DNA from: Lactobacillus amylolyticus DSM 11664
Lineage (GTDB): Bacteria; Bacillota; Bacilli; Lactobacillales; Lactobacillaceae
Assembly: GCF_000178475.1 (NCBI RefSeq)
Contig: NZ_ADNY01000011.1
Span: 6,708 to 70,707, forward strand
DNA length: 64,000 nt
Direction: 5' to 3'
Position numbers and translations under genes: made by a program. This document shows positions 38,571 through 47,266 of this stretch, piece by piece. The notes beneath the pieces are model-generated. The model had not been told where the DNA came from, searched no databases, and saw nothing but the letters and a program-made list of their open reading frames with translations. Within the stretch, counting starts at the first letter, position 1, and each line of letters starts with the position of its first letter.

Positions 38571-40250
38571 TTATTTCTTTTCAACAATCATTGGTAAAAT
38601 CATCGGTCTTCTTTCTGTCTTGGAATATAAAAAGTCAGAAAGGTTTTCAATAATTGCCTTACGAATATCGCTATCTTTAGGCTTATCCGTTTTAGCCATT
38701 TCATTTCTGAGAACGTGGTAAACATGTTTTTGTGCCTGACTAATTAATTCAGTAGATTCGCGCATATAAACAAATCCACGACTTAAAATATCAGGTCCAG
38801 CTAAAACGCGCTTATGTTTATAATCGACAGTAGCAACAGCTACAACTAATCCTTCTTCAGATAGAATTTGTCGATCATGAACAACTACGTTGCCTACATC
38901 TGCTTTACCTGAAGTATCAACATAGACATCACCAGCTGGAATATGACCAGCAATTCTTGCTCCTTCAGGCCCAAAGCAGACTACTTCACCATTTGATAAA
39001 ACAAATGTGTTGTCAGCTGGAACGCCAGCTTCTTGTGCAAGTTCGGTATGAATAACCTGCATTCTGTATTCACCGTGAACAGGAATCATGTACTTAGGTT
39101 TAGTTAACCGAACCATCATCTTTAATTCTTCTTGACCACCATGTCCAGAAGTGTGGACGTTGTTTACACGACCATGAATTACATGTGCGCCACCTTCCAT
39201 TAACTTGTTAATTAAGTGGTTAACGCTTAATGTGTTTCCTGGAATTGGGTTAGATGAAAAGATAACTGTGTCATCAGGCTGTAAACTGATTTGACGGTGA
39301 GTACCATTAGCAATTCTGGATAGGGCAGCTAATGGTTCACCCTGTGATCCAGTACATAAAATCATTACCTTTTCAGGTGGCGTATGATTAATTTCATCCG
39401 CATCGACAATCAAACCTTCAGGCAAATTAAGATAGCCTAAATCAATCCCATTTTGTACGCCATTTTCCATGCTTCGACCAAATATGGCAACTTTTCTGCC
39501 AGTATCAATTGCAGCTTGAATAGCTGTTGATACACGGTAAAGATTTGAAGCAAAGGTAGCAAAAATGATTCTGCCTTTAATTCCAGTGATCATGTCATGT
39601 AAAGATTTAGCAACAAATCTTTCAGACTTAGTAAATTGCTGTACTTCGGCGTTGGTTGAATCAGACAATAAAGCTAGGACGCCTTCATCGCCAAGCTTGG
39701 CCATTTTTTGAAAGTCTGGAGCCGGCTGATCCATTACTGGTGTTAAGTCAAACTTAAAGTCACCAGTAAAGACTACTACTCCAAGTGGAGTATGAACAGC
39801 AATTCCCAAAGTGTCAGGAATAGAGTGAGTAGTTCTAAAGAAGGAAACACTTAATTTATTGAATTTTAAAACTGTATCTTCATGTTCTTCATGAAGCTCA
39901 GTTGTATTCAAAATACCGTGTTCTTCTAACTTGCCTTTGATTAAAGCTAAAGCAAATGGAGTTGCGTAAACAGGAATTTCAGGAATTTTTTCCAATAAAA
40001 ATGGAATGCCTCCGATGTGGTCTTCATGTCCGTGACTAACAACTAGTGCTTTAATCTTTTTACGATTTTTAACCAGGTAGGAATAATCAGAAATAACATA
40101 ATTGATACCTAGTAAATTGTCTTCGGGAAACTTAATGCCACAATCCATGATAATAATTTCATCTTGGTATTGGACACAGTACATATTTCTACCGATTTCG
40201 TGCAGACCCCCGATGGCGAAAACGGCAACTTCATTATTTTTTATTCGCAC
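38571..40250 (-). CDS. rnjA: Ribonuclease J1
   Basis: 5'-3' exo- and endoribonuclease central to mRNA decay and rRNA maturation in Gram-positives. At 559 aa it has a beta-lactamase fold with intact zinc ligands H73, H75, D77 and H78 (SHGHEDHIGG), the beta-CASP domain in the middle and motif PVHGEYRM near residues 396-403. It starts with GTG at 40250, close behind rpoY, and is the catalytically complete member of the pair; the second paralog at 52140 lacks one ligand. Confidence 0.95.
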   Translation of the reverse strand: MRIKNNEVAVFAIGGLHEIGRNMYCVQYQDEIIIMDCGIKFPEDNLLGINYVISDYSYLVKNRKKIKALVVSHGHEDHIGGIPFLLEKIPEIPVYATPFALALIKGKLEEHGILNTTELHEEHEDTVLKFNKLSVSFFRTTHSIPDTLGIAVHTPLGVVVFTGDFKFDLTPVMDQPAPDFQKMAKLGDEGVLALLSDSTNAEVQQFTKSERFVAKSLHDMITGIKGRIIFATFASNLYRVSTAIQAAIDTGRKVAIFGRSMENGVQNGIDLGYLNLPEGLIVDADEINHTPPEKVMILCTGSQGEPLAALSRIANGTHRQISLQPDDTVIFSSNPIPGNTLSVNHLINKLMEGGAHVIHGRVNNVHTSGHGGQEELKMMVRLTKPKYMIPVHGEYRMQVIHTELAQEAGVPADNTFVLSNGEVVCFGPEGARIAGHIPAGDVYVDTSGKADVGNVVVHDRQILSEEGLVVAVATVDYKHKRVLAGPDILSRGFVYMRESTELISQAQKHVYHVLRNEMAKTDKPKDSDIRKAIIENLSDFLYSKTERRPMILPMIVEKK

Positions 40251-40255
40251 TCTTA

Positions 40256-40477
40256 TTACTTCTTATCGAACGACGTTAATTTAAAATCAGCGTGTTCTTT
40301 TTCGTACTTTAAAGAGTTTCCAGTTAATTCTTGGATGAGTTCAATGTTGTAGGGGGTATTATCCTCAACCAATGTTCTTGCTTCGACTTGGTTGTCTGCC
40401 TCCATGTAAAGAGTTTGTGTTGTTTCTCTACGTGGGTTAACAATCTTGTCTTTTTGATACAAAACTTTGTAGATCAT
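40256..40477 (-). CDS. rpoY: RNA polymerase epsilon subunit
   Basis: A 73-aa small protein of the RpoY (YkzG) family, which binds RNA polymerase in Firmicutes. The sequence begins [20 protein letters not shown] and has the conserved [17 protein letters not shown] core. AAGGAG lies 8 bases before the ATG. It stands directly upstream of rnjA with 5 bases between, the usual order in Bacillus and lactobacilli, and the two should be co-transcribed. Confidence 0.93.
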   Translation of the reverse strand: MIYKVLYQKDKIVNPRRETTQTLYMEADNQVEARTLVEDNTPYNIELIQELTGNSLKYEKEHADFKLTSFDKK

Positions 40478-40555
40478 ATTTATAATCTCCTTAATTTATT
40501 GTAAAAAACGTTCTCAAAATGAATATTTATAAAAAATATTCCATAGCTAATAAAA

Positions 40556-40564
40556 ATTTTATCA
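40556..40564 (-). promoter_or_regulatory. Possible extended -10 promoter for rpoY-rnjA
   Basis: The minus strand reads TGATAAAAT at 40564-40556, an extended -10 without a clear -35. The leader includes a weak hairpin (GAATATTT/AAATATTC, around 40521-40541) ahead of the ribosome-binding site. Confidence 0.4.
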
Positions 40565-40628
40565 TAATTAATAAGGTAAGTATAGAAACAAGCTAAGTGT
40601 TATGACTTTTTTTAAAACAGAGAATATG

Positions 40629-40776
40629 TTGACTATAAATAACAAAAGGACTACCATAAGACATGGTAAATGCCTTTTATAACTCATTTACTTGAAACAA
40701 AGAAGCCTCTTCGATCTTCTTAATTCCTACATAAGCAAAAAAGCTGTTGGCTCAGTCATCCAGCGGCTTTTTTCTT
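40629..40776 (+). ncRNA. Candidate intergenic small RNA with its own promoter and terminator
   Basis: The 380-base gap between def and rpoY holds no gene, but the plus strand carries a complete transcription unit. TTGACT (40629-40634) and TACCAT (40652-40657) are 17 bases apart, giving a start near 40664. The RNA would contain hairpin GTAAATG/CATTTAC (40666-40691), hairpin AAGAAG/CTTCTT (40700-40721) and a strong terminator, AAAAAAGCTGTTGG with CCAGCGGCTTTTTT (40737-40773). No reading frame of note lies within its roughly 110 bases. Confidence 0.5.
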
Positions 40777-40796
40777 TATGAAATTTTTAATCTAAA

Positions 40797-40832
40797 AGAG
40801 CACTGACCTAAATCATTGGTTAGTGCCTTGTT
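40797..40832 (-). terminator. Terminator of def
   Basis: On the minus strand, GCACTAACC and GGTCAGTGC form a hairpin with G-U pairs, followed by TCTTTTAG. It lies about 25 bases beyond the def stop. Confidence 0.6.
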
Positions 40833-40857
40833 ATTTTATTGTCTTAAAAATAACATA

Positions 40858-41412
40858 TTAAGAAATGACGATGGTGTTTTCGTCCAAATGGAATGGGTCT
40901 TGCTTGTTGATCCGATCGTAAAAAAGGTGACCGTTAAGGTGGTCAATTTCATGACTGGCAACAATTGCAGGATAGTCTTTTAAGCGAATTGTTTTTTCTT
41001 CACCATCTACAGTGAAATAGTGAATAGTTAATTTATCTGGACGAGGAACGTAACCATCAATTTCTTTATCAACACTTAAGCAGCCTTCACCTTCACTTAA
41101 ACAAACTTTTCTGACAGACTCAGAAATAATTTCTGGATTTACAAACGTTTCTTTAAAAAGAATGTTTCCCTTGTCATCTGGAACAAGCAAGGAAGCCATT
41201 TGCACGCTTTCATCGACTTGAGGAGCGGCCAAACCAACGCCGGCACGAAGTTGATGTTTTTCAGCAATTTTAGGATCTTGTGAATTAATTAAATATTCCA
41301 TCATATCTTTTGCTAATTGCTTGTAATGATCGCTAAGTGGAAAAGTAAGTGGTTGCGCAACTTTACGTAAAACGGGATTTCCGTCACGCGTAATATCTTT
41401 CATTAAAATCAA
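40858..41412 (-). CDS. def: Peptide deformylase
   Basis: Removes the formyl group from the starting methionine of new proteins; an iron or zinc enzyme. It is 184 aa and has all three signatures: [14 protein letters not shown] (metal-binding cysteine) and HEIDHLNG (metal-binding histidines and catalytic glutamate). It is of the longer Gram-positive type 2. The TTG at 41412 is chosen because AAAGGAG lies 8 bases before it; the ATG three codons later is too far away, and the upstream ATG at 41460 precedes the ribosome-binding site. Confidence 0.95.
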   Translation of the reverse strand: MILMKDITRDGNPVLRKVAQPLTFPLSDHYKQLAKDMMEYLINSQDPKIAEKHQLRAGVGLAAPQVDESVQMASLLVPDDKGNILFKETFVNPEIISESVRKVCLSEGEGCLSVDKEIDGYVPRPDKLTIHYFTVDGEEKTIRLKDYPAIVASHEIDHLNGHLFYDRINKQDPFHLDENTIVIS

Positions 41413-41445
41413 TTTGATATCTCCTTTATAATCATTTTGTCTCAA

Positions 41446-41474
41446 TATTATTTTTACCATAAATTAATAAGCAA
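41446..41474 (-). promoter_or_regulatory. Promoter of def
   Basis: On the minus strand TTGCTT (41474-41469) and TAATAT (41451-41446) are 17 bases apart, giving a leader of about 25-30 bases before the def TTG. It is divergent from the typA promoter. Confidence 0.6.
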
Positions 41475-41525
41475 TGGCTAATTTTTGCCAATAAAAAAGA
41501 TAAAATGCAAAATTAGTCTTAAACG

Positions 41526-41554
41526 TTGACCACCATAAGCTTAGGTGGTAAAAT
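41526..41554 (+). promoter_or_regulatory. Promoter of the typA leader
   Basis: TTGACC (41526-41531) and TAAAAT (41549-41554) are exactly 17 bases apart, with TG (41546-41547) giving an extended -10. This is one of the best promoters in the window. Transcription should start near 41561. Confidence 0.8.
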
Positions 41555-41560
41555 TACAAG

Positions 41561-41638
41561 ACGTAACTATACAGATAGAAATGCACTTCGATAAAGCGTA
41601 ATGCGCTACCGAAACTGTGACCGGGTCACAGTTTTTTT
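41561..41638 (+). promoter_or_regulatory. Attenuator-like leader with terminator before typA
   Basis: Between the promoter and typA lies a terminator: AAACTGTGACC (41612-41622) with GGTCACAGTTT (41624-41634) and a T7 run. TypA starts 24 bases later with no promoter in between, so its mRNA must pass this stop. A tiny frame, ATG 41581 to TAA 41601 (six residues), lies in the leader but has no good ribosome-binding site. Control by premature termination is likely; the signal is unknown. Confidence 0.65.
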
Positions 41639-41661
41639 ATTGAAGATGGGGAGGAATACTT

Positions 41662-43503
41662 TTGTCAGAAAAAAGAAGAGACGATCTTAGAAATATCGCT
41701 ATTATTGCCCACGTTGACCACGGTAAAACTACTTTGGTTAACCAATTATTGAAGCAATCCGATACTTTGCCAGAACACATGAATCTGGAAGATCGTGCAA
41801 TGGACTCAAATGCTATTGAACGTGAACGTGGTATTACTATTTTGTCAAAGAATACTGCTGTTAAGTACAAGGATACTACTATCAACATTTTGGATACGCC
41901 AGGACACGCCGACTTCGGTGGTGAAGTAGAACGTATCATGCACATGGTTGACGGAGCTCTTTTGCTTGTTGATGCATACGAAGGTCCAATGCCACAGACT
42001 CGTTTCGTTTTGAAAAAGGCTCTCGAAGCTGGTGTTAAGCCAATCGTTGTCTTAAACAAGATTGACCGTCCAGGTGCACGTCCTAAGGAAGTTTTGGATG
42101 AAGTTCTTGAACTTTTTATTGAATTAGGAGCTAATGATGAACAGATTGACTTCCCAGTAGTATATGCTTCAGCTTTGAACGGTACTTCATCTTATGATCC
42201 AGATCCAGCAAAGCAAGAACATACTATGGATCCTATTTTTGATACTGTTATCAAGAATATTCCAGCCCCAGTTGATAATTCAGACGAACCTCTTCAATTC
42301 CAAATTACTATGCTTGATTGGGATGACTACGTAGGTCGTATCGGTGTTGGTCGTATTTACCGTGGTAAGGTAAAGGTTGGCGACAACATCACTGTTATGA
42401 AGCGTGATGGCTCAACGCAAAACTTCCGTGTTACTAAGTTGTTTGGTTTCTTCGGTTTAAAGCGTAATGAAATTAAAGAAGCTAAAGCAGGCGACATTAT
42501 CGCTATTAGTGGTATTAACGATATCTATGTTGGTGAAACGATTGCTTCAGCTGATCACCCAGAAGCTTTGCCTCTTCTTAAGATTGATCCACCAACACTT
42601 CAAATGGACTTTGTTGCTAATGATTCACCATTTGCTGGTCGTGAAGGTGACCAAGTAACTCCTAAAAAGCTTGAAGATCGTTTGATTCGCCAAACTCGTA
42701 CTGATGTTTCATTAAAGGTTGAACCAACTGACCAATTAAACGCTTGGACTGTTTCTGGTCGTGGTGAACTTCACCTTTCAATTTTGGTTGAAGAATTACG
42801 TCGTGAAGGCTTTGAATTACAACTTTCACGTCCTAAGGTAATTTATCGTGAAATCGACGGCGTCAAGTGTGAACCATTTGAAGCTGTTCAAGTTGATACT
42901 CCAGATGAATACGTGGGTGGCGTTATTGACTCACTTTCACAAAGAAAAGGTACCATGCAAAACATGGAAGCAATAGGAAATGGGCAAACTCGTTTGGAAT
43001 TTCTTGTTCCTTCACGTGGTTTAATTGGTTACAATAACGAATTTATGTCACAAACTGGTGGTTATGGTATTTTGAACCACAGCTTTGACTCATACAAACC
43101 AATGATTAAGAACTGGGAACCAGGCCGTCGTAACGGTGCTTTGGTTTCAATCAACCAAGGTCAATCAACTACTTACGCACTTCAATCAGTTGAACAACGT
43201 GGTGTATTGTTCATTGGTGCCGGTGTTGAAGTTTACGAAGGTATGATCGTAGGTCAATCTTCTCGTGAACGTGATATCGCAGTTAACGTAACTAAGGGTA
43301 AGAACTTAACTAACACCCGTGCTTCAGGTAAAGACCACGCAGCTGCCATTAAGACTCCAAAGAAGATGACTTTGGAAGAAGCTATCGAATTCTTGAACGA
43401 TGATGAATACTGTGAAGTAACTCCTAAGTCAATTCGTCTTCGTAAGAAGATTTTGAACACTTCAGAGCGTCAAAAGGCAGACAAGAGACGTAACCGCGCT
43501 TAA
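41662..43503 (+). CDS. typA: Ribosome-associated GTPase TypA/BipA
   Basis: A translational GTPase related to EF-G that helps 50S assembly and growth in cold or stress. It is 613 aa. G1 is AHVDHGKT (residues 16-23), G2 is RGITI, G3 DTPGHADF and G4 NKID, followed by domain II, domains III and V, and the basic C-terminal domain ending KADKRRNRA. The start is TTG at 41662 behind GGGGAGG. It probably depends on the attenuator-like leader upstream and is followed by its own terminator. Confidence 0.96.
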   Translation: MSEKRRDDLRNIAIIAHVDHGKTTLVNQLLKQSDTLPEHMNLEDRAMDSNAIERERGITILSKNTAVKYKDTTINILDTPGHADFGGEVERIMHMVDGALLLVDAYEGPMPQTRFVLKKALEAGVKPIVVLNKIDRPGARPKEVLDEVLELFIELGANDEQIDFPVVYASALNGTSSYDPDPAKQEHTMDPIFDTVIKNIPAPVDNSDEPLQFQITMLDWDDYVGRIGVGRIYRGKVKVGDNITVMKRDGSTQNFRVTKLFGFFGLKRNEIKEAKAGDIIAISGINDIYVGETIASADHPEALPLLKIDPPTLQMDFVANDSPFAGREGDQVTPKKLEDRLIRQTRTDVSLKVEPTDQLNAWTVSGRGELHLSILVEELRREGFELQLSRPKVIYREIDGVKCEPFEAVQVDTPDEYVGGVIDSLSQRKGTMQNMEAIGNGQTRLEFLVPSRGLIGYNNEFMSQTGGYGILNHSFDSYKPMIKNWEPGRRNGALVSINQGQSTTYALQSVEQRGVLFIGAGVEVYEGMIVGQSSRERDIAVNVTKGKNLTNTRASGKDHAAAIKTPKKMTLEEAIEFLNDDEYCEVTPKSIRLRKKILNTSERQKADKRRNRA

Positions 43504-43518
43504 TTAAAGATTTGAACA

Positions 43519-43553
43519 AAAGCCATCACTGTTATGCGGTGTTGGCTTTTTTG
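43519..43553 (+). terminator. Terminator after typA
   Basis: AAAGCCATCAC pairs with GTGTTGGCTTT (43522-43529 with 43539-43546 as core) with G-U pairs, followed by T6. It separates typA from ftsW. Confidence 0.75.
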
Positions 43554-43599
43554 TTTTATAATTAAACAAGCATATTTATTTAAAAAGGAGACGGCAGCG

Positions 43600-44784
43600 G
43601 TGCGTCGAAAAATACATTATCTGAATTACAATATTTTTATTCCATATTTGCTTTTAGTGATTATGGGTGTGATCTTAGTTTACTCAGCTAGTTCTGACAT
43701 TTTGTTGCAAAATGGTTTTAAACCTTCAACATATGGAATTAAACAAGCAATTTACGCTGCCGTAGCCTTTTTCATATTTGGAATTCCATTTTTTGCTTTA
43801 AAATTGGAAGTTTTCAAGAATAAAAAGTTTGTTATGTACTTCCTGTTGATTAGTTTGGCTATGCTGGCCTTCTTGGTTGGATTAAAAATTGTTAAAGGCT
43901 CAAGCGCTGCCGTTAATGGGGCTGTTGGATGGATAAATTTAGGTTTCATTAACTTGCAGCCGCTTGAAGTAGCTAAGCTTTCGCTTGTTCTTTATTTAGC
44001 CTATGTCTTAGATCGACGCGATGGCAAATTAGTGAAAGGACATATTTGGTCAAATTTAGTTCACCCTGCTTTAATGACTGCAATTATGATGGCTTTGGTC
44101 ATCGTTGAACCAGATTTTGGGGGAACAGCAATTTTATTCGTGATTGCATTGGTAATGTTTTCTGTTTCTGGTATTCCAACTTCTCTAGCTATTCGCTGGT
44201 TGATTGCAATCGTAATCGCTGTTTTTGCAGTCTTTTTCCTAGTTATTTTCTGGAATCCTAAATTTTTGCAAACCAGTTATCAATTTCAAAGACTACTTTC
44301 CTTTTTGCATCCCTTTGAATTGGAACGTAAGGGCGGTGCCCAGTTGGTAAACTCTTATTATGCAATTCATAATGGCGGACTCTTTGGCGTAGGGTTAGGA
44401 AACAGTATGGAAAAACGGGGATATTTGCCAGAACCATATACTGATTTCATTTTATCGATTACCGCAGAAGAACTTGGAGTAATTGGAGCTATTCTTATAA
44501 TTGGATTATTATTTTACTTAATGTGGAATATTATGGAGGTTGGTATCCATGCTACCTCGCAGTTCAACGCTCTAGTTTGCTTCGGTGTCACGACAATTAT
44601 TTTCACTGAATCACTCTTTAATATCGGTGCTGTAGTTGGTTTATTGCCGATCACGGGGGTTACGCTGCCGTTTATTTCTTATGGTGGTTCATCTATGATT
44701 GTTTTGACTTGCTGTATTGCATTAGTACTGAATATTTCAACCAATGAAAAAATTAAGAAGGAGGAAGATGAGACAGTCGCATGA
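43600..44784 (+). CDS. ftsW: Septal peptidoglycan polymerase FtsW
   Basis: A SEDS-family glycosyltransferase of 394 aa that polymerises lipid II at the septum with the division PBP. About ten membrane helices are visible. Family motifs include VYSASSD in the first helix region, NGAVGWINLG, VEPDFGG, SYQFQRLLSFLHP and PFISYGGSS near the end. GTG 43600 is chosen because AAGGAG lies 9 bases before it; the upstream in-frame ATG falls in the terminator region. The typA-ftsW order also occurs in B. subtilis, supporting FtsW over RodA. Confidence 0.88.
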   Translation: MRRKIHYLNYNIFIPYLLLVIMGVILVYSASSDILLQNGFKPSTYGIKQAIYAAVAFFIFGIPFFALKLEVFKNKKFVMYFLLISLAMLAFLVGLKIVKGSSAAVNGAVGWINLGFINLQPLEVAKLSLVLYLAYVLDRRDGKLVKGHIWSNLVHPALMTAIMMALVIVEPDFGGTAILFVIALVMFSVSGIPTSLAIRWLIAIVIAVFAVFFLVIFWNPKFLQTSYQFQRLLSFLHPFELERKGGAQLVNSYYAIHNGGLFGVGLGNSMEKRGYLPEPYTDFILSITAEELGVIGAILIIGLLFYLMWNIMEVGIHATSQFNALVCFGVTTIIFTESLFNIGAVVGLLPITGVTLPFISYGGSSMIVLTCCIALVLNISTNEKIKKEEDETVA

Positions 44785-45116
44785 GCATCGATGAAGAATT
44801 GAAAGGAGCCGGTTTGCAGCAGCGTACTTGCTTATTGATCTACTTGTACAATGTTGGCGATCAATATAAGCTGAGAAAATATGGCGATATTGTCTATTTT
44901 TCTAAGAAGATGAAATATTGCGTACTTTACCTAGATAGTGAAGAAGCAAATAAAGTAAAAAATGAATTGGCTCATTTAGATTTTGTTGAGCGAGTTGAAT
45001 TTTCTGATGAAGAAGACGTTGATTTAAGCAGCAGTCATATCGAACAGCAGATTGCAGATATGGCTAAAGAAGCTGAGATAAAATTACAATCAAAAAATGA
45101 GGATTTGTTGAAGTGA
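44781..45116 (+). CDS. ylbG: YlbG family protein (DUF2129)
   Basis: A 111-aa cytoplasmic protein with the YlbG core (LLIYLYNVGDQYKLRKYGDI) and an acidic, helical C-terminal extension. Function unknown. It overlaps the ftsW stop by 4 bases and the rsmD start by 4 bases. The chain ylbG-rsmD-coaD-ylbL matches the B. subtilis ylb cluster. Confidence 0.85.
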   Translation: MSIDEELKGAGLQQRTCLLIYLYNVGDQYKLRKYGDIVYFSKKMKYCVLYLDSEEANKVKNELAHLDFVERVEFSDEEDVDLSSSHIEQQIADMAKEAEIKLQSKNEDLLK

Positions 45117-45661
45117 GAATCATATCAGGCAAATATGCAAAGCGTAATTTATTTACTTTAAAAAGTCGAAAAACCAGACCTACTAGTGATAAAGTTAAGG
45201 AATCACTTTTTAATTCTTTAGGTCAATTTTTTAACGGCGGTGAAGTACTGGATTTGTATGCGGGCAGTGGAGCATTAGGAATTGAAGCTGTTTCTCGCGG
45301 GTATAGTCATGCAACTTTAGTTGATATTAATTACGCTGCTGTTGAGATAATCAAGAAGAACGTTGCTTTAACGAAAGAAGAAGATAAGTTCTCTGTTTTT
45401 AAAATGCCAAGCAAAGTGGCATTAAAAAAATTCGCTGAAAGCGGTAAAAAATTTGATTTGGTCTTTTTGGATCCGCCATATGCTAAACAGAAAATGAAGT
45501 CCGATATGATTGAGATGCTGAATAATAATCTTTTAAATGAGCGCGCAATTGTTGTTGCCGAAACTGATGATCAAACTATTTTGCCAGAAATCGCTGGTTT
45601 TACTTTGATTAAAGACCATCATTTGGGCAAAACCATTGTCAGAATTTACCGAAAGGATTAA
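45113..45661 (+). CDS. rsmD: 16S rRNA (guanine-966-N2) methyltransferase RsmD
   Basis: SAM-dependent methyltransferase acting on G966 of 16S rRNA. It is 182 aa. The SAM motif is VLDLYAGSGALGIEAVSRG and the catalytic motif is DPPY in VFLDPPYAKQ. It starts with GTG at 45113, overlapping ylbG by four bases. It lies directly before coaD, the usual partner order. Confidence 0.93.
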   Translation: MRIISGKYAKRNLFTLKSRKTRPTSDKVKESLFNSLGQFFNGGEVLDLYAGSGALGIEAVSRGYSHATLVDINYAAVEIIKKNVALTKEEDKFSVFKMPSKVALKKFAESGKKFDLVFLDPPYAKQKMKSDMIEMLNNNLLNERAIVVAETDDQTILPEIAGFTLIKDHHLGKTIVRIYRKD

Positions 45662-45664
45662 ATT

Positions 45665-46144
45665 ATGACGATTGCTTTATTTCCAGGAAGTTTTGATCCA
45701 ATTACTAATGGACATTTGGATGTCGCTAAGAAGGCAGCGACAATGTTTGATAAAGTCTATGTAGTAATTATGACCAATACCAATAAACATTATCTTTTTA
45801 ATTCGCAAGAACGTACTCAAATGGCTCAGGAAACTCTTAAAGACATCCCCAATATCGAAGTTTTAGCAAAGCCTGACCAATTAACGGTTGATGTTGCCAG
45901 GCATTTAAAGGCTTCGGCTATCATTAGGGGAGTCAGAAACACTGAGGATTTTTTATATGAGCAGCAAATAGCAGGGATCAATGAACGACTTAACGATCAA
46001 GTTCACACAGTACTGCTGTTTACAGATCCTGAGAATAGTTTTGTTGCTTCAAGCATGATTAAAGAAGTAGCACGATTTAATGGTGATATTGAACAATTTT
46101 TGCCTGCTAATGTTGCGGATGCACTTAAAAAGAAATTGAGATGA
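45665..46144 (+). CDS. coaD: Phosphopantetheine adenylyltransferase
   Basis: Makes dephospho-CoA from 4'-phosphopantetheine and ATP, the fourth step of CoA synthesis. It is 159 aa with the nucleotidyltransferase motif GSFDPITNGHLD at residues 8-19 and the RGVRNTEDFLYE segment. It lies 3 bases after rsmD and 4 bases before ylbL, a tight operon. Confidence 0.96.
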   Translation: MTIALFPGSFDPITNGHLDVAKKAATMFDKVYVVIMTNTNKHYLFNSQERTQMAQETLKDIPNIEVLAKPDQLTVDVARHLKASAIIRGVRNTEDFLYEQQIAGINERLNDQVHTVLLFTDPENSFVASSMIKEVARFNGDIEQFLPANVADALKKKLR

Positions 46145-46148
46145 TTTT

Positions 46149-47195
46149 ATGAGTCAATCCAAGAATGATAAGACAAAAAAAGTAAGACGCAATTGGCTGA
46201 TTGCTATCATTGTTGTCATTCTTTTAGCAATTATCGGCTGTTTGCCAACTAACTATTACATTGAAAGTCCCGGAGAAGTTTTCCCAGTTAGTGAATTTAT
46301 TAAAACAAATAAGAAAAAAGCAAATAATTTAAACATGGTAACGGTAAGCATCAGTGCGCAACCGGTTAATGTTTTTCAATATTTATGGAGTTTTACTCAG
46401 CAATACGATACTCGCGTTCCAAGTAAAGAACTTCTTGGAGGACAGACGAATAGTCAATATGAAGAATTGCAAAATTGGTATATGGAAACGTCTCAGCAGA
46501 ACGCAATTTATTATGCTGCTAAAAAAGCAGGTTTAAAACCAAAATTGCATTATATTGGCGTTTATGTAATGGCGATTCAAAATAATTCAAGCTTCAAAGG
46601 CAAATTGCAAATCGGCGATACGGTTTTAGGTGCTAACGGTCATCGCTTCCATTCAACCAAACAAATGATGACTTATTTAAATAAACAGAAAGTTGGCTCT
46701 AAAGTTACAATCACTGTTTTAAGAAACAAAGTAAAAAAGAATTACAGTGGGAAGATTGTCAAATTAAAGAATAGTACGCGTAAAGGTATCGGCATTCAAT
46801 TAGTAGAGCATTTAACGGTAACAACCAATCCGAAAATTGAAATTAATGCAGGTGCGATCGGCGGTCCAAGTGCTGGATTAATGTTCACGCTTGAAAGTTA
46901 CGAAATTTTTACTCATCAAAATCTGGCTAAGAATCATAAAATAGCAGGTACTGGTACCATTGATACTACTGGAAAAGTCGGAATTATCGGTGGGGTTGAT
47001 AAGAAAGTAGTTGCTGCCGATAGAGCGGGGGCAGAAGTATTCTTTGCGCCAACAGATTCAACAGGGGTCAAAAAATCAAATACTAATTATGAAGTAGCCA
47101 AAAGAACGGCTAAGCGAATTCACAGTAAGATGAAGATTGTTCCAGTTGCTACTTTTTCAGACGCATTAAACTATCTGAAGAAAAATTATAAATAA
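46149..47195 (+). CDS. PDZ-domain Lon-like serine protease (YlbL)
   Basis: A 348-aa membrane-anchored protease facing the outside. One N-terminal membrane helix (about residues 18-35) is followed by a PDZ domain (about 130-205, with LQIGDTVLGANG) and a C-terminal S16 Lon-type domain. The catalytic serine S241 lies in GGPSAGLM and the lysine in GGVDKKVVAADRAGA (285-286). YlbL homologs degrade the SOS division inhibitor YneA in B. subtilis, so a link to division control is plausible. A strong terminator follows. Confidence 0.88.
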   Translation: MSQSKNDKTKKVRRNWLIAIIVVILLAIIGCLPTNYYIESPGEVFPVSEFIKTNKKKANNLNMVTVSISAQPVNVFQYLWSFTQQYDTRVPSKELLGGQTNSQYEELQNWYMETSQQNAIYYAAKKAGLKPKLHYIGVYVMAIQNNSSFKGKLQIGDTVLGANGHRFHSTKQMMTYLNKQKVGSKVTITVLRNKVKKNYSGKIVKLKNSTRKGIGIQLVEHLTVTTNPKIEINAGAIGGPSAGLMFTLESYEIFTHQNLAKNHKIAGTGTIDTTGKVGIIGGVDKKVVAADRAGAEVFFAPTDSTGVKKSNTNYEVAKRTAKRIHSKMKIVPVATFSDALNYLKKNYK

Positions 47196-47210
47196 AAACA
47201 AAAAAAATTA

Positions 47211-47240
47211 GGCTCAGAAAAAAATTCTGAGCCTTTTTTT
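47211..47240 (+). terminator. Rho-independent terminator after ylbL
   Basis: GGCTCAGAA (47211-47219) pairs perfectly with TTCTGAGCC (47225-47233), then seven T. It isolates the ylb cluster from comEA. Confidence 0.92.
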
Positions 47241-47266
47241 CGTATTTAAATAATGGGAGGTAGTTT

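Noticed and set aside
47240-47262. Competence-type sigma factor box before comEA
   Set aside because: The plus strand reads CGTATTTA rather than a CGAATA-type box, so no competence promoter can be claimed.
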